Part shown: positions 1-10,398 of the stretch, in pieces
Layout: each line of letters opens with the position of its first letter
Position numbering within the stretch: position 1 is the stretch's first letter
Origin: Mauremys mutica
Lineage: Eukaryota; Chordata; Testudines; Geoemydidae
Direction of reading: 5' to 3'
DNA length: 64,000 nt
Assembly: GCF_020497125.1 (NCBI RefSeq)
Contig: NC_059072.1
Span: 53,292,697 to 53,356,696 of the forward strand
The notes under the pieces: generated by a model
Told to the model about the DNA's origin: nothing
The model's input: only the letters and a program-made list of their open reading frames with translations
Database searches by the model: none
Position numbers and translations under genes: made by a program

Positions 1-3000
1 TGGAATTCATCCCACAACGACTGAAGGTTTTCTTGATCAACAGATTACAGTTACCAAATACATCCTGTTCAGTGATTCTGCCCAGTGAACCACTCTTTAA
101 TATATTGAAACCATTTATGATTGCCACCAAATATATCACAGTTACAAAACACTGTTCTGTCAGAGTAAGTGGGTGGGTTGCACTCACCTCTTGAGCACTA
201 CCTGGCTTTACGGTTACAGTGCTGCCATTCTCTTCAGCTACTAGTGCTCACTGCAGGCTGTCAGCCTGCCTCTGAGAGTCTTTGGTGACTTGGCCCTCCA
301 ACCAGCTCCCGCAGTTTAAAACCCCCTCTGGGGTATAACAAACTCAAAAATAGCAACGGTTCCTTACCCATCAGGGCCAATTATAAACACAATAGTTTCT
401 TACCCTTGCTGAGTCAAATTCCATCTCTGTGATTGAATCAGCAGGGATTCTTCTTAGCTCCTGCCACTGATTGCGGTCAGTAATGGGCTCTGGCCTGGCC
501 TGGCCTGGTACCTCTGGCTGCAGCCTAGGTAACATTCTTCTTTATTCTCTGGCTCCAGCCAGAAACTGACATGCTGACAGCAAGGAGTGACTTTTGTTTC
601 AGCCTGGTGGACCTTGATTGGCTGTTCCTGATTCCCAGCCCTTCTGCTGGAGGACCAGATCTTACTGCTTCCCAAAATAGCTGCTCTTTTCCTCACAGCA
701 AACTGTTTCCTGGGGCACAGTGCAGCAGAGCAACAGGGCCTCCTGTGGGTGGGCCACAAAGGGCGCATATACCCAGTCACAGTAATCCACTCAAAAAGAA
801 CAAAACAACAAAATCACAGATCCTAACAAGTCTGGCCTCACATCATTAGAGAGAATGATAAATTAGAGTCCTGCCTTTCTTCCTCCTATAGAGTGTTAGA
901 TTTAGCCATTATCAGTATCAGATTATTATTCATTCGCTCACATTTGCATTCAGTGCATGTGTGTTACTTTACAGAAGAGACAGGCTTTACCCCTTACTTG
1001 AACAGGTGGCCAGTTACATGAGTAGTCTCACTGAAGACATTCTCACTGCCCAGAGGAACATACATTTTTCCAACAATATTTTTTCTCTTAAAATTAGGAA
1101 ATCATCTAAGGAGGACTTTGCATCAGTCTCACTGATGATTACACAACTACTCAGACTAGAAGTAGAGCCAGTTCATTGACATAATAAAATGACAGCCATG
1201 AAGCGACCTACAGTCCCAGATGCCAGTATTATTCTTGGTCATATTAATTTCCGGGCATTTTACATAAAGACCTTAATTAATTGATTTGTTATTTAAAAGA
1301 AATCTTGCTAAAGACTCTAAATTACCAGGAAGCAACTATGCCAAATTACACAGAGCTAATCAGCACACTCAAGAAATTGGCCTAGCCTAGCCAATCATTT
1401 GCAGGCAACGTGGGTAGTCGTTTATCTGTAACAATCTTTTGCCAGAAGGAATGGAGCATTTTATTTGAATTCATCAAATAATTGAATAATCCCATTAACC
1501 AAGATGCTTCATAAAGTGAGCAAAAATACGCTTTCTTGCAAAGGTAGAATTGCTTCAAATATTTACAGCGGAGGATCTTTCTAAAATACCTGCAAATAAT
1601 TTACAAACAGGGATATCTTATAAGAAATGACTTGCTGAAATTCTGTTTTATTCAGTAAAAAGACTAGATACTTTACTAGAACCATGCCTCCTCTTAATTG
1701 TTTTTGTATACTAATGGTAGCTATTAATAAAAAAAGGGGCATGGATAGAAAAGATTTCAAATTTTGCACACATTTTCACAATTAGAAATGCAGTTTCTGA
1801 AGTTTGGCTTTGCAATTAACTAGAGCACTGGTGCATAATTAAGCAGTTACTTGCTAATTGTATCTCATCAGAAAAGCCAAGATGTTAAGTGAAATTTACT
1901 AATGTACTTCATTTCATTTTCCAATGCACCAAACCAAGATCATTATCACCAGGTATTAAAAATGAAGTGGTTAAGCATTTTTTTTAAATTATCAGAGTGT
2001 AAATGATGACTCAGTATAATAAGTATCTTACCCATAACCATGTGATGGAGTTCTAATAGCTTTCAGTTTGCAAGTGATTCATGGTGTGATTTTAATACAT
2101 ATATTTTCTAGTAATCAGCAATAAAAATCAAGCCAATAATGGAGAAGTGGGATGAATATAATTTGCACACTGCATGTAAGTCTTCCAGTTCAGAGAGTTC
2201 AAAAGACTCACAGCAAGTTTATTTTGACTGTTGGTGTCCAGTATTTAAATAATAGTCTTGGAATAACCACGAAGGTAGCTCACAGCAGAGAAAGTCACAA
2301 CATTTATGAATGATGGTTGACATTTACTATTGATGGTTGAAAGTCTAGATCTCAATAATTTTGCTCTGAGAAATACCCCTCCATTAAAGTGTTTCTCCCT
2401 AAAAAGTGACTGAGGAAATGGTGCTTTGTACTCAGATGTCCTCCCTTTGTCTGCTAGGTCAGATGTGTTTATTATAGTAAATAAAATACATTTGGTATGA
2501 TGAATAACTGCCAGCATAGCTCAGAGAGTGGATTCTAAATATTCCTGTGTAGCAAAATAATAGGAAAACAAGTCAGCCTGTCAAGACAATAAGAAAATGT
2601 GTTTTAAAATGGGTGAGGTGGAGGGAATTAAATAAAGACATGGAATAACTAGTCATGATCTTATCACCCTTATTTCTTTCCTTGTATGTCTAGATCTCAA
2701 ATAATATATGTTTCTGTGTTTGTGCATGTTCCAATCATGATTAGAGTCAACTGAGGTCACTGTAAATAATAAATAACAATAACAAAGTTAGACAGCTGGG
2801 CACTGACTGAAAATCAAAGTGTAAAAATATAAAATTAATGGGTGCCAAGTGCTGTGAAGCTGGAAAATTAGTAAGAAACATGTTCCCTGTTAGGGGTAGA
2901 AAAGGCAGGAGGTTGGCAGCATGAAGGTTGATCAAGGAACTCAATGGAAAGTAAAACTGGAAAATATGTTTTTGAGACTGGTTTTGTTTAACCAAATTGG

Positions 3001-3200
3001 ACCCTTTTTCTTCTATAAAATTGTTTCATTTCAATTTCATTTTAATTCTTCTGGCAACGCAAGTTCACAGGAAAGCCTTATCTATGCAAGACTTGGCTAG
3101 GGAACTGTAGTCAGTGGCTCTATCAGCTTACACGCCCCCAAAAAGGTTTACTCACCAGTAGTCGTGTCCATATGTGTCTTCTATTATCTCTATAAGTTAC
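1..3200. other. unassigned AT-rich intergenic sequence
   Basis: I see no gene or recognisable transposon here. Open frames are short, lack known motifs and look like chance. The only local structure is a short run of TGGCC-type units near 489-507. There are no flanking duplications or inverted ends that would define a mobile element. Confidence 0.5.
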
Positions 3201-3207
3201 AAATATA

Positions 3208-3270
3208 GGGAAACCCCACTATAACGCACCCCGCAATAATGCGAATTTGGCTATAAGGCGATCATAAGGT
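3208..3270. mobile_element. fragment of a Tigger/pogo-like DNA transposon end (tentative)
   Basis: The stretch has the pattern AACCCCACTATAACGC followed by spaced repeats of the type 'ATAATGCGAATT' and 'CTATAAGGCG'. That is the look of Tigger-type terminal regions in amniotes. It runs directly into the hAT-like fragment that follows, so the original end is lost. This is motif memory only, and a different DNA transposon is possible. Confidence 0.35.
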
Positions 3271-3368
3271 GGCTCCGGCCGCCCCAAGCGGACCCTCCGC
3301 AGGCATGCCACCGAAGGCTTGCCGCCCCAGGCACGCACTTGGCGTGCTGGTGCCTGGAGCCGCCCCTG
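3271..3368. mobile_element. truncated hAT MITE, right end
   Basis: The segment ends in GGAGCCGCCCCTG, the reverse complement of the left end of the element at 38,163. It shares that element's inner part, including the run about cacgccaagtgc and the CCGCAGGCATGCC core. No matching left duplication is visible, so the left end was lost or recombined with the preceding Tigger-like fragment. On its right it abuts a Gypsy relic, which it probably entered. Confidence 0.65.
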
Positions 3369-3890
3369 ACTGCAATCTCTCTGGAGCATTAATTAGCAGT
3401 TTTGCAAGTATTTTCTGATCTGATTTGTGGTCACTATTACCAAGGGGCCAAAGATGTACTGATTGAATTGCTCCATTCTAAATACCACAGCCAGAAACTT
3501 TTTTTTTCTATTAGACTCTGGCAGGGTTCTGCTGGCATAAGCAACTGGCTGCTGTATCAAAACCACTACCCTCAGTCTTTTCTCTGATGCATTACACTGG
3601 AGTGTCAGTGGCTCTTCTGGCTTGTGGAACTACAGAGCAGGGCCACCCATTATCATTTTTTTCAGGGTGTCATATGTGTGGTGTTGGGGATCTGTCTCAT
3701 GGAACTCAACATCCTGCCTTGTGAGATGATGTATAGATTTCACTACTGCAGCCAGGTATGGACAGACTTGTACAGAAAAACATGAATAATTTCCTTTATC
3801 TGATGCTTCTACATTTACAATGGAGATTGCCATTTGTCTGTGACACAAATTGTTATTTGTCCAAACTAATGAATACTGGGAACTCATACT
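3369..3890 (-). pseudogene. Ty3/Gypsy pol relic: RT connection and RNase H region
   Basis: Read on the minus strand, this holds a decayed pol segment of a Ty3/Gypsy retrotransposon. In order there is a region resembling the RT thumb/connection (about 3,890-3,680), then 'EEPLTLQCNASEKRL' (the start of RNase H, normally with a catalytic Asp in the 'DAS' position, here Asn), then 'PVAYASRTL' and 'LINAPERLQ'. Stop codons and a frame change interrupt it, so it cannot make a working enzyme. The relic ends where the hAT fragment begins. An apparent immunoglobulin-like DxGxYxC pattern upstream fits the RT connection better and is treated as chance. Confidence 0.7.
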
Positions 3891-4465
3891 GGGAAGCCAA
3901 TGATAACTGAGATCATCTAAAGGAAAATATTTTTACTTAATATTTTAAAAACCCAATAGTAATAGTGTCAGCTATTTATACAAAATCAAGTCAGAGTACG
4001 TTCTCTAGTATCATCTACTGTAATGCAAAAGTCATTGCTTTTTTGCAGAGTATGCAATATTTAAGGATGAAATAAGTAAGGGGGATTCATAAAGCTAATC
4101 AGAAACCTAGAAAATCCTCCAGTTTATGAACTGATTTATTTCTCTTTAATCTGCAGTTTATTAGTTTTGAGTTAGGAGGATGGAGTCACATAAGAAATAG
4201 ATACACATCTCTCAAAGCAGCAATTTAGAGGACTGAACCTAGATGGGAAAAATGTTTGCCATCTCCTTTCACAAGGTCAACTGCAAATCTTAAAACCAAA
4301 AAATTAAAATTAAAATGTTGCATTGTCTACTAAGATATCAAAATGTACAAGTGACAAATAAAATGCTGTGTCTGTGAAATACCATCTATATGCTTCTGAA
4401 GTTCTAAATATGTCTTACATGCAAAATCAAAAAAACATAGAGATAAACAGAGATACTGTCAATTT
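3891..4465. other. unassigned sequence
   Basis: AT-rich sequence with no recognisable coding or repeat structure, lying between the Gypsy relic and the old repeat that begins near 4,466. Confidence 0.4.
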
Positions 4466-4750
4466 ATTGGCCTACGCCCAGATTTTTAAAGGTATTTAGG
4501 CATCATATTGCAATATCTAACTGATTTAGGAGCCTAAATATCATTCTCAAAAGCATCCTAATTCCTGAGGGTTACAGCCACAAACAGGGCAGACTCAATG
4601 TTACAAAGCCTGACTTTTAAGTGCCCTGCTGCTTATCATAATCCACAGCCCTGAGTTAGGAACCCAGGCTCCCTGTACCATGCATGAGAACAGTTAGACA
4701 CCTAATAATGGGACTCACAAAAGCCAGTAAGCTGAGAAGGGAGCCATTTA

Positions 4751-5081
4751 AGATAGCTCAAGGATTGGCAACCTTTGGCATGCGGCCCATCAGGGAAAGG
4801 GTTTGTTTACCTGGAATGTCCACAGGTTCGGCCAATCGCAGCTCCCACTGGCCATGGTTCACCATTCCAGGCCAAAGGGGGCTGTGGGAAGCGACGGCCA
4901 GCACATCCCTCAGCCCACGCCACTTTCTCCAGCTCCCATTGGCCTGAAACGACAAACCGCGGCCAGTGGGAGCTGCAATCGGCCGAACCTGTAGACGCTG
5001 CAGGGAAACAAATTGCCTCAACCCGCCAGAGGCGTTCCCTGATTGGCCACGTGCCAAAGGTTGCTGATCCCTGAGATAGCC
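4751..5081. mobile_element. non-autonomous hAT element (315 bp) with TSD
   Basis: The element spans 4,759-5,073. The left end CAAGGATTGGCAACC and the right end GGTTGCTGATCCCTG are inverted repeats. It is flanked by an 8-bp duplication, agatagct on the left and agatagcc on the right (one mismatch). The 8-bp duplication and CAGGGGTCxGCAACC-type end are typical of hAT. The interior is GC-rich and non-coding, and belongs to the same family as 9,590-9,830. It sits inside the old repeat. Confidence 0.85.
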
Positions 5082-5223
5082 AATAGGAAATGCTGAGGAA
5101 AGGGTAGGATTTAGACCTCCCTCTGGTTGGGAGTCACACCTGTGAACCCTTTCCTAGACTTTATTCTTCAATGGCCTAGATCTCCTTCCCACCCACGAGA
5201 GTGCCTAGTGATCACACTATAGA

Positions 5224-6171
5224 GTCATTTTCAGCATCAGATTAGCGCAAGGGATTTAGGGGCTGCAGCCCAGGGCCCCAGGCTAAGGAGGGGGGCCGGC
5301 GAAGCAGAGCTCAGGCAGGCTGCCTGCATGCTGTGGCCCCACGCCACTCCCAGAAGCGGCCGGCTGCTGGCACATCTCTGTGGCCCCTGGCAGAGGAGGA
5401 GGGGCAGTGGCTCTGCATGCTGCCCCCACCCCCAGCACTGTCCCTGCAGCTCCTATTGGCTGGTTCCCTGCCAATGAGAGCTGCATGGGCGGTGCTTGTG
5501 GGCACAGGTAGTGCATGGAGACACACTCTCCTCCTCACCCCAGGGGCGTGCAGAGACGTGCCAGCAGCTGGCCGTTTCCAGGAGCAGTGTGGGGCCACAG
5601 CATGCAGGCAGGCAGCCTGCCTGAGCCCTGCTATGCCTCCCAGCCAGAGCCTGCACCTCGCACCCCCTCCTACACCCCAAACCCCTGCCTCAGGTCAGAA
5701 TCCCCTGCTGCACCCAAATCCGTCCCAGAGCTCGTACCCCTGCACCCCAACACTCTGCCCCAGCCTGGAACCTCCTCCTGCACCCCAACACTCTGTCCCA
5801 GTCACCCTCTCCTGCACCCCAACACTCTGCCCCAGTCACCCTCTCCTGCACCCCAACACTCTGCCCCAGCTTGGAGCCTCCTCCTGCACCCAAACTCCCT
5901 CCCAGAAAGAAACTAATATAACAGCTGTTCTAAGGTAAGAAATAGGCTATTTTGAATTGACTTAACTATATTCTATGTGTTTTAAGACTGAAATGTAACC
6001 ACAGAATGGCTTTATGTTAATTAAAAGGCAAGTTTAGTATAGTGTTAATAGCCTGGATGCCATAATTGTGATCATTTTGTTTTAAATTAGGAAAAAGACT
6101 TTTATACAGAGGCCCCACAAAATCTAATAGCCCCAGGCTCACAGGAGGGTTAATCCGGCCCTGGTCATTTT
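5224..6171. mobile_element. non-autonomous hAT element (932 bp) with TSD
   Basis: The element spans 5,232-6,163. The right end GGGTTAATCCGGCCCTG is matched by a decayed left end CAGCATCAGATTAGCGC. Both sides carry the exact 8-bp duplication gtcatttt. The left half is GC-rich, the middle carries a proline-codon-like minisatellite (5,741-5,905) and the right part is AT-rich. There is no transposase. A 201-codon open frame from 5,333 arises from the GC-rich and tandem-repeat sequence and is not a gene. Confidence 0.8.
5741..5905 (+). repeat. minisatellite, alternating 34/38-bp units
   Basis: Four units beginning TGCACCCCAACACTCTG start at 5,741, 5,779, 5,813 and 5,847, followed by a partial unit at 5,885. 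Outer units are 38 bp and inner units 34 bp. It lies inside the 932-bp hAT element and explains the proline-rich open frames there. Confidence 0.9.
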
Positions 6172-6987
6172 CCCTCTCTCTTTGGCCCAATTATTTTTTT
6201 TAATACAAAGCAGATTAGCTTCAACAGGAGAGACTGAGAAAGAGCTACTCCCGAATAGCCAATACCTTTGTGGTTAGAGTATTCACCTGACACATGGGAA
6301 ATCTCAGCTTTTGTTCTCAGTACCCAAGCGGAATGGGAATTTGAACCCAAGTCTCCCACTTCTTGGATGAGGGCTCTGGCTAGTGTGCAAAAGGGAGGCA
6401 CCACCACCTTCTCCTTTAGCAGAGGTTTTTTGTTTGGGCCCCAATCCATCGGCGTGCTTTGAGCATTCCTGCCAGATTGGACCCTGCAGGTGAGATGGGA
6501 ATGCCTAGCTTGTGAATCCTGCTGGGGCTTAGGCACAAACTATGAGATGAGTGTCAGGCCTGACGCAGATTTACCTATGCCCACCAGCAGAAACTGAGGT
6601 GCCTTGGAGACTTTATCAGTGGAAGTTTAGGCCTGGTCTACACTACGATTTTGGGTCAAATTTAGCAGCATAACCTTGATTTAACCCTGCACCCGTCCAC
6701 ACGATGAAGTCCTTTTTTTCAACTTAAAGGGCTCTTAAAATTGATTTCTTTACTTCACCTCCGACGAGGGGATTAGTGCTGAAATCAGCCTTGCTGGGTG
6801 GAATTTGAGGTAGTGAGGACACAATTTGATGGTATTGGCCTCTGGGAGCTATCCCAGAGTGCTCCATTGTGACCACTCTGGACAGCGCTCTCAGCTGCAC
6901 TGGCCAGGTAGACAGGAAACGTCCTGCAAACTTTTGAATTTCATTTCCTGTTTGGCCAGCGTTGCGAGCTGATCAGCACAGGTGACC

Positions 6988-8692
6988 ATGCACAGCTCAT
7001 CAGCAGAGGTGACCATGGATTCCCAGAATCACAAAAGAGCTCCAGCATGGACCGAACGGGAGGTACGGGATCTGATTGCTGTATGGGGAGACGAATCTGT
7101 GCTAGCTGAACTCAGTTCCAGTAAACGAAATGCCAAAACATTTGAAAAAGTCTCAAAGGGCATGAAGGACAGAGGCTATAACAGGGACTCGCGGCAGTGC
7201 CACGTGAAAATTAAGGAGCTCAGGCAAGCCTACCAAAAAACCAGAGAGGCAAACGGCCACTCCGGGTCACAGCCCCAAACATGCCTCTTCTATGATGAGC
7301 TGCATGCCATTCTAGGGGGTGCAGCCACCAGTACCCCAACCCTGTGCTTTGACTCCGTCAATGGAGTAGGATGCAACACGGAAGCGGGTTTTGGGGAGGA
7401 GGAAGATGATGAGGAGGAGGTTGAAGATAGCTCACAGCAAGGAAGTGGAGAAACCGGTTTCCCCAACAGCCAGGATCTGTTTCTCATCCTGGACCTGGAG
7501 CCAGTAACCCCCAAACCCACCCAAGGTGGGCTCCCGGACCCTGTAGGTGGAGAAGGGACCTCTGGTGAGTGTACCTTTGTAAATATTAGACATGGTTTAA
7601 AAGCAAGCATGTTTAATGATTAATTTCCCCCGGCATTCGTGGCCAGTACAGCTACTGGAAAAGTCTGTTAATGTGTCTGGGGATGGAGCGGAAATCCTCC
7701 AGGGACATCTCCATAAAGCTCTCCTGGATGTACTCCCAAAGCCTTTGCAAAGGTTTCTGGGGAGGGCAGCCTTATTCCGTCCTCCATGGTAGGACACTTT
7801 ACCATGCCAGGCCAGTAGCACATAGTCGGGAATCATTGCAGAACAAAGCATTGCAGCACATGGTCCCGCTGTTTGCTAGCATTCAAACAACATCTGTTCT
7901 TTATCTCTCTGTGTTATCCTCAGGAGAGTGATATCATTCATGGTCACCTGGTTGAAATAGGGTAGTTTTATTAAGCAGACATTCAGAGGTGCCTGTTCCA
8001 GCTGGGCTATTTGGCTGTGGCTGAACAGAAATGTTCCCCGCTGTTAGCCACGCAGTGGGGGGAGGGGTGAAGCCATCAAAATGCGATCTTGTAATGAAAG
8101 CACATGTGCTATGTAATGTTAACAGCAAAGTTTACCATGAAAGAGTCTACTCATTGTTCTGTAAAATGTGTCTTTTTAACTACCACTCTCCCTTTTTTTC
8201 CTCCGCCAGCTGCATATGTTTCTCCTTCCCAGAAGCAAGCAAAGATTAGAAGGTGAAAAAAACCACACTGGGGATGAAATGTTCTCTGAGCTCATGCTGT
8301 CCTCCCACACTGACAGAGCACAGCAGAATGCGTGGAGGCAGACAATGTCAGAGTGCAGGAAAGCACAATATGAATGCGAGGAGAGGTGGCGGGCTGAAGA
8401 GAGTAAGTGGCATCAGCTTGCTGACAGAAGGCAGGAGTCAATGCTCAGGCTGCTGGAGCATCAAACTCATATGCTCCAGGTTGAGCTGCAGGAAAGGCCG
8501 CAAGAGCACAGACCACCGCTACAGCCCCTGTGTAACCAACCGCCCTCCTCCTCAAGTTCCATAGCCTCCTCACCCAGACACCCAAGAACACAGTATGGGG
8601 AGGCCTCTGGCCACTCAACCACTCCACCCCAGAGGATTGTGCACGCCACAGAAGGCTGGCATTCAATACATTTTAAAGTTTTTAAGTTTTAA
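6988..8692 (+). pseudogene. Harbinger Myb/SANT-like protein gene, two exons, broken
   Basis: In Harbinger elements this protein binds the transposon ends and carries the transposase into the nucleus. Exon 1 (6,988-7,564) encodes an N-terminal Myb/SANT-like domain (about residues 15-95, with 'APAWTEREVRDLIAVWGDE' and 'RDSRQCHVKIKELRQAY'), then an acidic Glu/Asp-rich stretch. A GTGAGT donor at 7,565 and a pyrimidine tract plus CAG ending at 8,209 predict a 645-bp intron. Exon 2 (8,210-8,692) encodes 'DEMFSELMLSSHTDRAQQN', a charged helical region and a Ser/Pro-rich tail. I chose the ATG at 6,988. A TGA stop and a one-base frame change lie just after the splice junction (about 8,250), so the joined product is interrupted. 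An AATAAA follows at 8,800. Confidence 0.8.
7565..8209 (+). other. predicted intron of the Harbinger Myb-like gene
   Basis: It starts with GTGAGT and ends with a run of T and C followed by CCGCCAG. The flanking coding blocks belong to one protein family, with exon 1 ending 'GEGTS' and exon 2 resuming within the same linker. No coding similarity lies between them. Confidence 0.7.
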
Positions 8693-8799
8693 AGTGCAGT
8701 GTGGCCTTGTCCTTCCCTCCTCCCCCACTCGGTGCTTCCCTCCTTCCCCACCCCTCCCGGGCTACCTTGGCAGTTATCCCTCTATTTGTGTAATGAATT

Positions 8800-8805
8800 A
8801 ATAAA
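8800..8805 (+). promoter_or_regulatory. polyadenylation signal AATAAA of the Myb-like gene
   Basis: A canonical AATAAA about 110 bp after the exon 2 stop, in the gap between the two convergent Harbinger genes. The position fits a 3' end signal. Inferred from sequence only. Confidence 0.6.
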
Positions 8806-8949
8806 GAATGCATGAATGTGAAGCAACAATGACTTTTTTGCCTCTGCAAGCGGTGATCGAAGGGGGAATGGGAGGGTGGTTAGCTTACAGGGAAGTAGAG
8901 TGAACCAAGGCTGGGATGGAGCATCATCAAGGAGAAACAAACAGAACTT

Positions 8950-9543
8950 TCACACCGTAGCCTGGCCAGTCATGAAATTGGTTTTCAAAGCTTCTCTGAT
9001 GCACGCTGCACCCTCCTGTACTCTTCTAACTGCCCTGGTGTCTGGCTGCGCGTAATCAGTGGCCAGGTGATTTGCCTCAACCTCCCACCCCCCCATAAAT
9101 GTCTCCCCCTTACTCTCACAGATATTGTGGAGCGCACAGCAAGCAGTAATAACAATGGGAATATTGGTTTCGCTGAGGTCTATCCGAGTCAGTAAACTGC
9201 GCCAGCACGCTTTTAAATGTCCAAATGCACATTCTACCACCATTTTGCACTTGCTCAGCTTATAGTTGAACAGCTCCTGACTACTGTCCAGGGTGCCTGT
9301 GTACGGCTTCATGAACCATGGCATAAAGGCGTAGGCTGGGTCCCCAAGGATAACTATAGGCATTTCAACATCCCCAATGGTTATTTTCTGGTCTGGGAAG
9401 AAAGTCCCTTCCTGCAGCTTTTGAAACAGACCAGAGTTCGCTGACTTAATGCACTTAGAGCATTTCGTGTGGGGACACACACAATCAACTGTATAAAAAC
9501 GATTTCTAAAAAAACGACTTCTATAAATTTGACCTAATTTCAT
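8950..9543 (-). pseudogene. HARBI1-like transposase, C-terminal part only
   Basis: This encodes the C-terminal half of a DDE nuclease (DDE_Tnp_4 type) that cuts and joins Harbinger ends. Visible blocks are 'FFPDQKITIGDVEMPIVILG' followed by 'DPAYAFMPWFMKPYTG' (second catalytic Asp) and 'KMVVECAFGHLK' (catalytic Glu), then 'ACCALHNICESKGE'. The first catalytic Asp block and the whole N-terminal part are missing. Upstream codons (about the first 30) come from the terminal repeat and unrelated sequence, so the start at 9,543 is an artefact of an internal deletion. The frame is open for 197 codons, but the protein would not be catalytic. Confidence 0.85.
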
Positions 9544-9581
9544 AGTGTAGACATACCATTAGACACCTAGGGAATTTAAGC

Positions 9582-9838
9582 ACCTACAGCAGGGGTCAGC
9601 AATCTTCGGCACGCGGCCCATCAGGATAATTCACTGGTGGGCCATGAGACATTTTGTTTACGTTGACTGTCTGCAGGCATGGCCCCCCACAGTTCACTGT
9701 TCACAGCCAATGGGAGCTGTGGGAAGTGGCGGCCAGCAAGTCCCTGTGGACAGGCAACGTAAACAAAATGTCTCACAGCCCGCCAGTGGATTATCCTGAT
9801 GGGCCGCATGCTGAAGGTTGTCAACCCCTGACCTACAG
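9582..9838. mobile_element. non-autonomous hAT element (241 bp) with exact TSD
   Basis: The element spans 9,590-9,830. The ends CAGGGGTCAGCAATC and GGTTGTCAACCCCTG are inverted repeats, flanked by the exact 8-bp duplication acctacag. It is the same family as 4,759-5,073. Inside, a longer palindrome pairs GTTTACGTTG with the later CAACGTAAAC. It landed in the remaining right end of the old repeat, 21 bp beyond the Harbinger element. Confidence 0.9.
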
Positions 9839-10019
9839 GGTTAGGTGGCAGCTGAACAGGGGGTCTAAAAATCTAAATTTTGGATTTAGGCACCTAAAGT
9901 GGAGCCAGTCCTTAGGATCCTAAGTCTCACTGAAAGCCAATGGGACTTATGCTTCTAAGTCAGTTAGGCACTACAACACCTGATTACATATACAAATTTG
10001 GGTATTAGTCCTTCCAGTA

Positions 10020-10398
10020 GGCATGGAAATGTGATCTAGATGAAATGACTATAAGGTGGGTGCATATCTGGTTGAAAGAATGTTACAGGCTGTTATAAAG
10101 AGGATGGTAATCAATTGTTCTCCATGTCCAGTGAAGGTAGGAAAAGAAGTAATGGGCTTAATCTGCAGCAAGGGAGGTTTAGGTTAGATACTGGGAAAAA
10201 CTTTCTAATTATAAAGGGTAGTTAAGCACTGGATTAGGTTTCCAAAAGAGGCTGTGGAATCCCCATCGCTGGACATTTTTAAAAAACACATTGGACAAAC
10301 ACTTGTGGTGGTTTAGGTTTACTTGGTCCTGCACCAGTGCAGGTGGCTGGACTTGGTGACTTTTTCAGGTCCCTTACAGCTCTATGTTTCTATGATTA
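10020..10398 (+). mobile_element. CR1 LINE, 3' end with internal deletion
   Basis: 10,030-10,085 matches the CR1 reverse transcriptase segment seen on the minus strand near 39,640. The sequence then jumps to the CR1 3' UTR, with 'GGAATCCCCATCGCTGGA', the CR1 'CCTTACAGCTCTATG' block and a tail ending TTCTATGATTA. The RT-to-UTR jump is an internal deletion of the kind expected in old copies. Confidence 0.8.

Larger units (their letters stand above)
6627..9561 (+). mobile_element. PIF/Harbinger DNA transposon (2.9 kb, degraded)
   Basis: The element spans 6,630-9,558 and is flanked by the trinucleotide TTA on both sides, the usual target duplication of PIF/Harbinger. Terminal inverted repeats start GGCCTGGTCTACACTA on the left and are matched on the right by the complement of GTGTAGACATACC; both arms then share GGTCAAATTTA. 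It carries two convergent genes, as expected: a Myb/SANT-like DNA-binding protein on the plus strand and a HARBI1-like transposase on the minus strand. Both are broken, so the copy is non-autonomous. It lies inside the old repeat, between two hAT insertions. Confidence 0.9.
4466..9930 (+). repeat. old ~1 kb repeat (copy 1), split by four transposon insertions
   Basis: Pieces at about 4,466-4,750, 5,082-5,223, 6,172-6,626, 9,562-9,581 and 9,839-9,915 join in order into one repeat. The same repeat occurs at 21,195-22,195 and 41,474-42,430. Shared marks are the repeated 'TTAGGTGCCTAA'-type motif near both ends, 'AAAGCCAGTA' early on, a tRNA-like module (about 6,257-6,345) and 'GCCCACCAGCAGA' before the right end. 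The ends look like imperfect inverted repeats, which suggests a non-autonomous DNA element, although the tRNA-like part would also suit a SINE-derived composite. Class unknown. Confidence 0.6.

Noticed and set aside
3630..3887. Minus-strand frame with an immunoglobulin-like DxGxYxC pattern ('ASDKGNYSCF')
   Set aside because: The same frame continues into Gypsy RT connection and RNase H motifs, and no Ig fold strands or exon borders are visible; the pattern is chance.
5333..5938. 201-codon proline-rich open frame
   Set aside because: It lies wholly inside a hAT element and its C-terminal part is the 34/38-bp minisatellite; no host-gene features.
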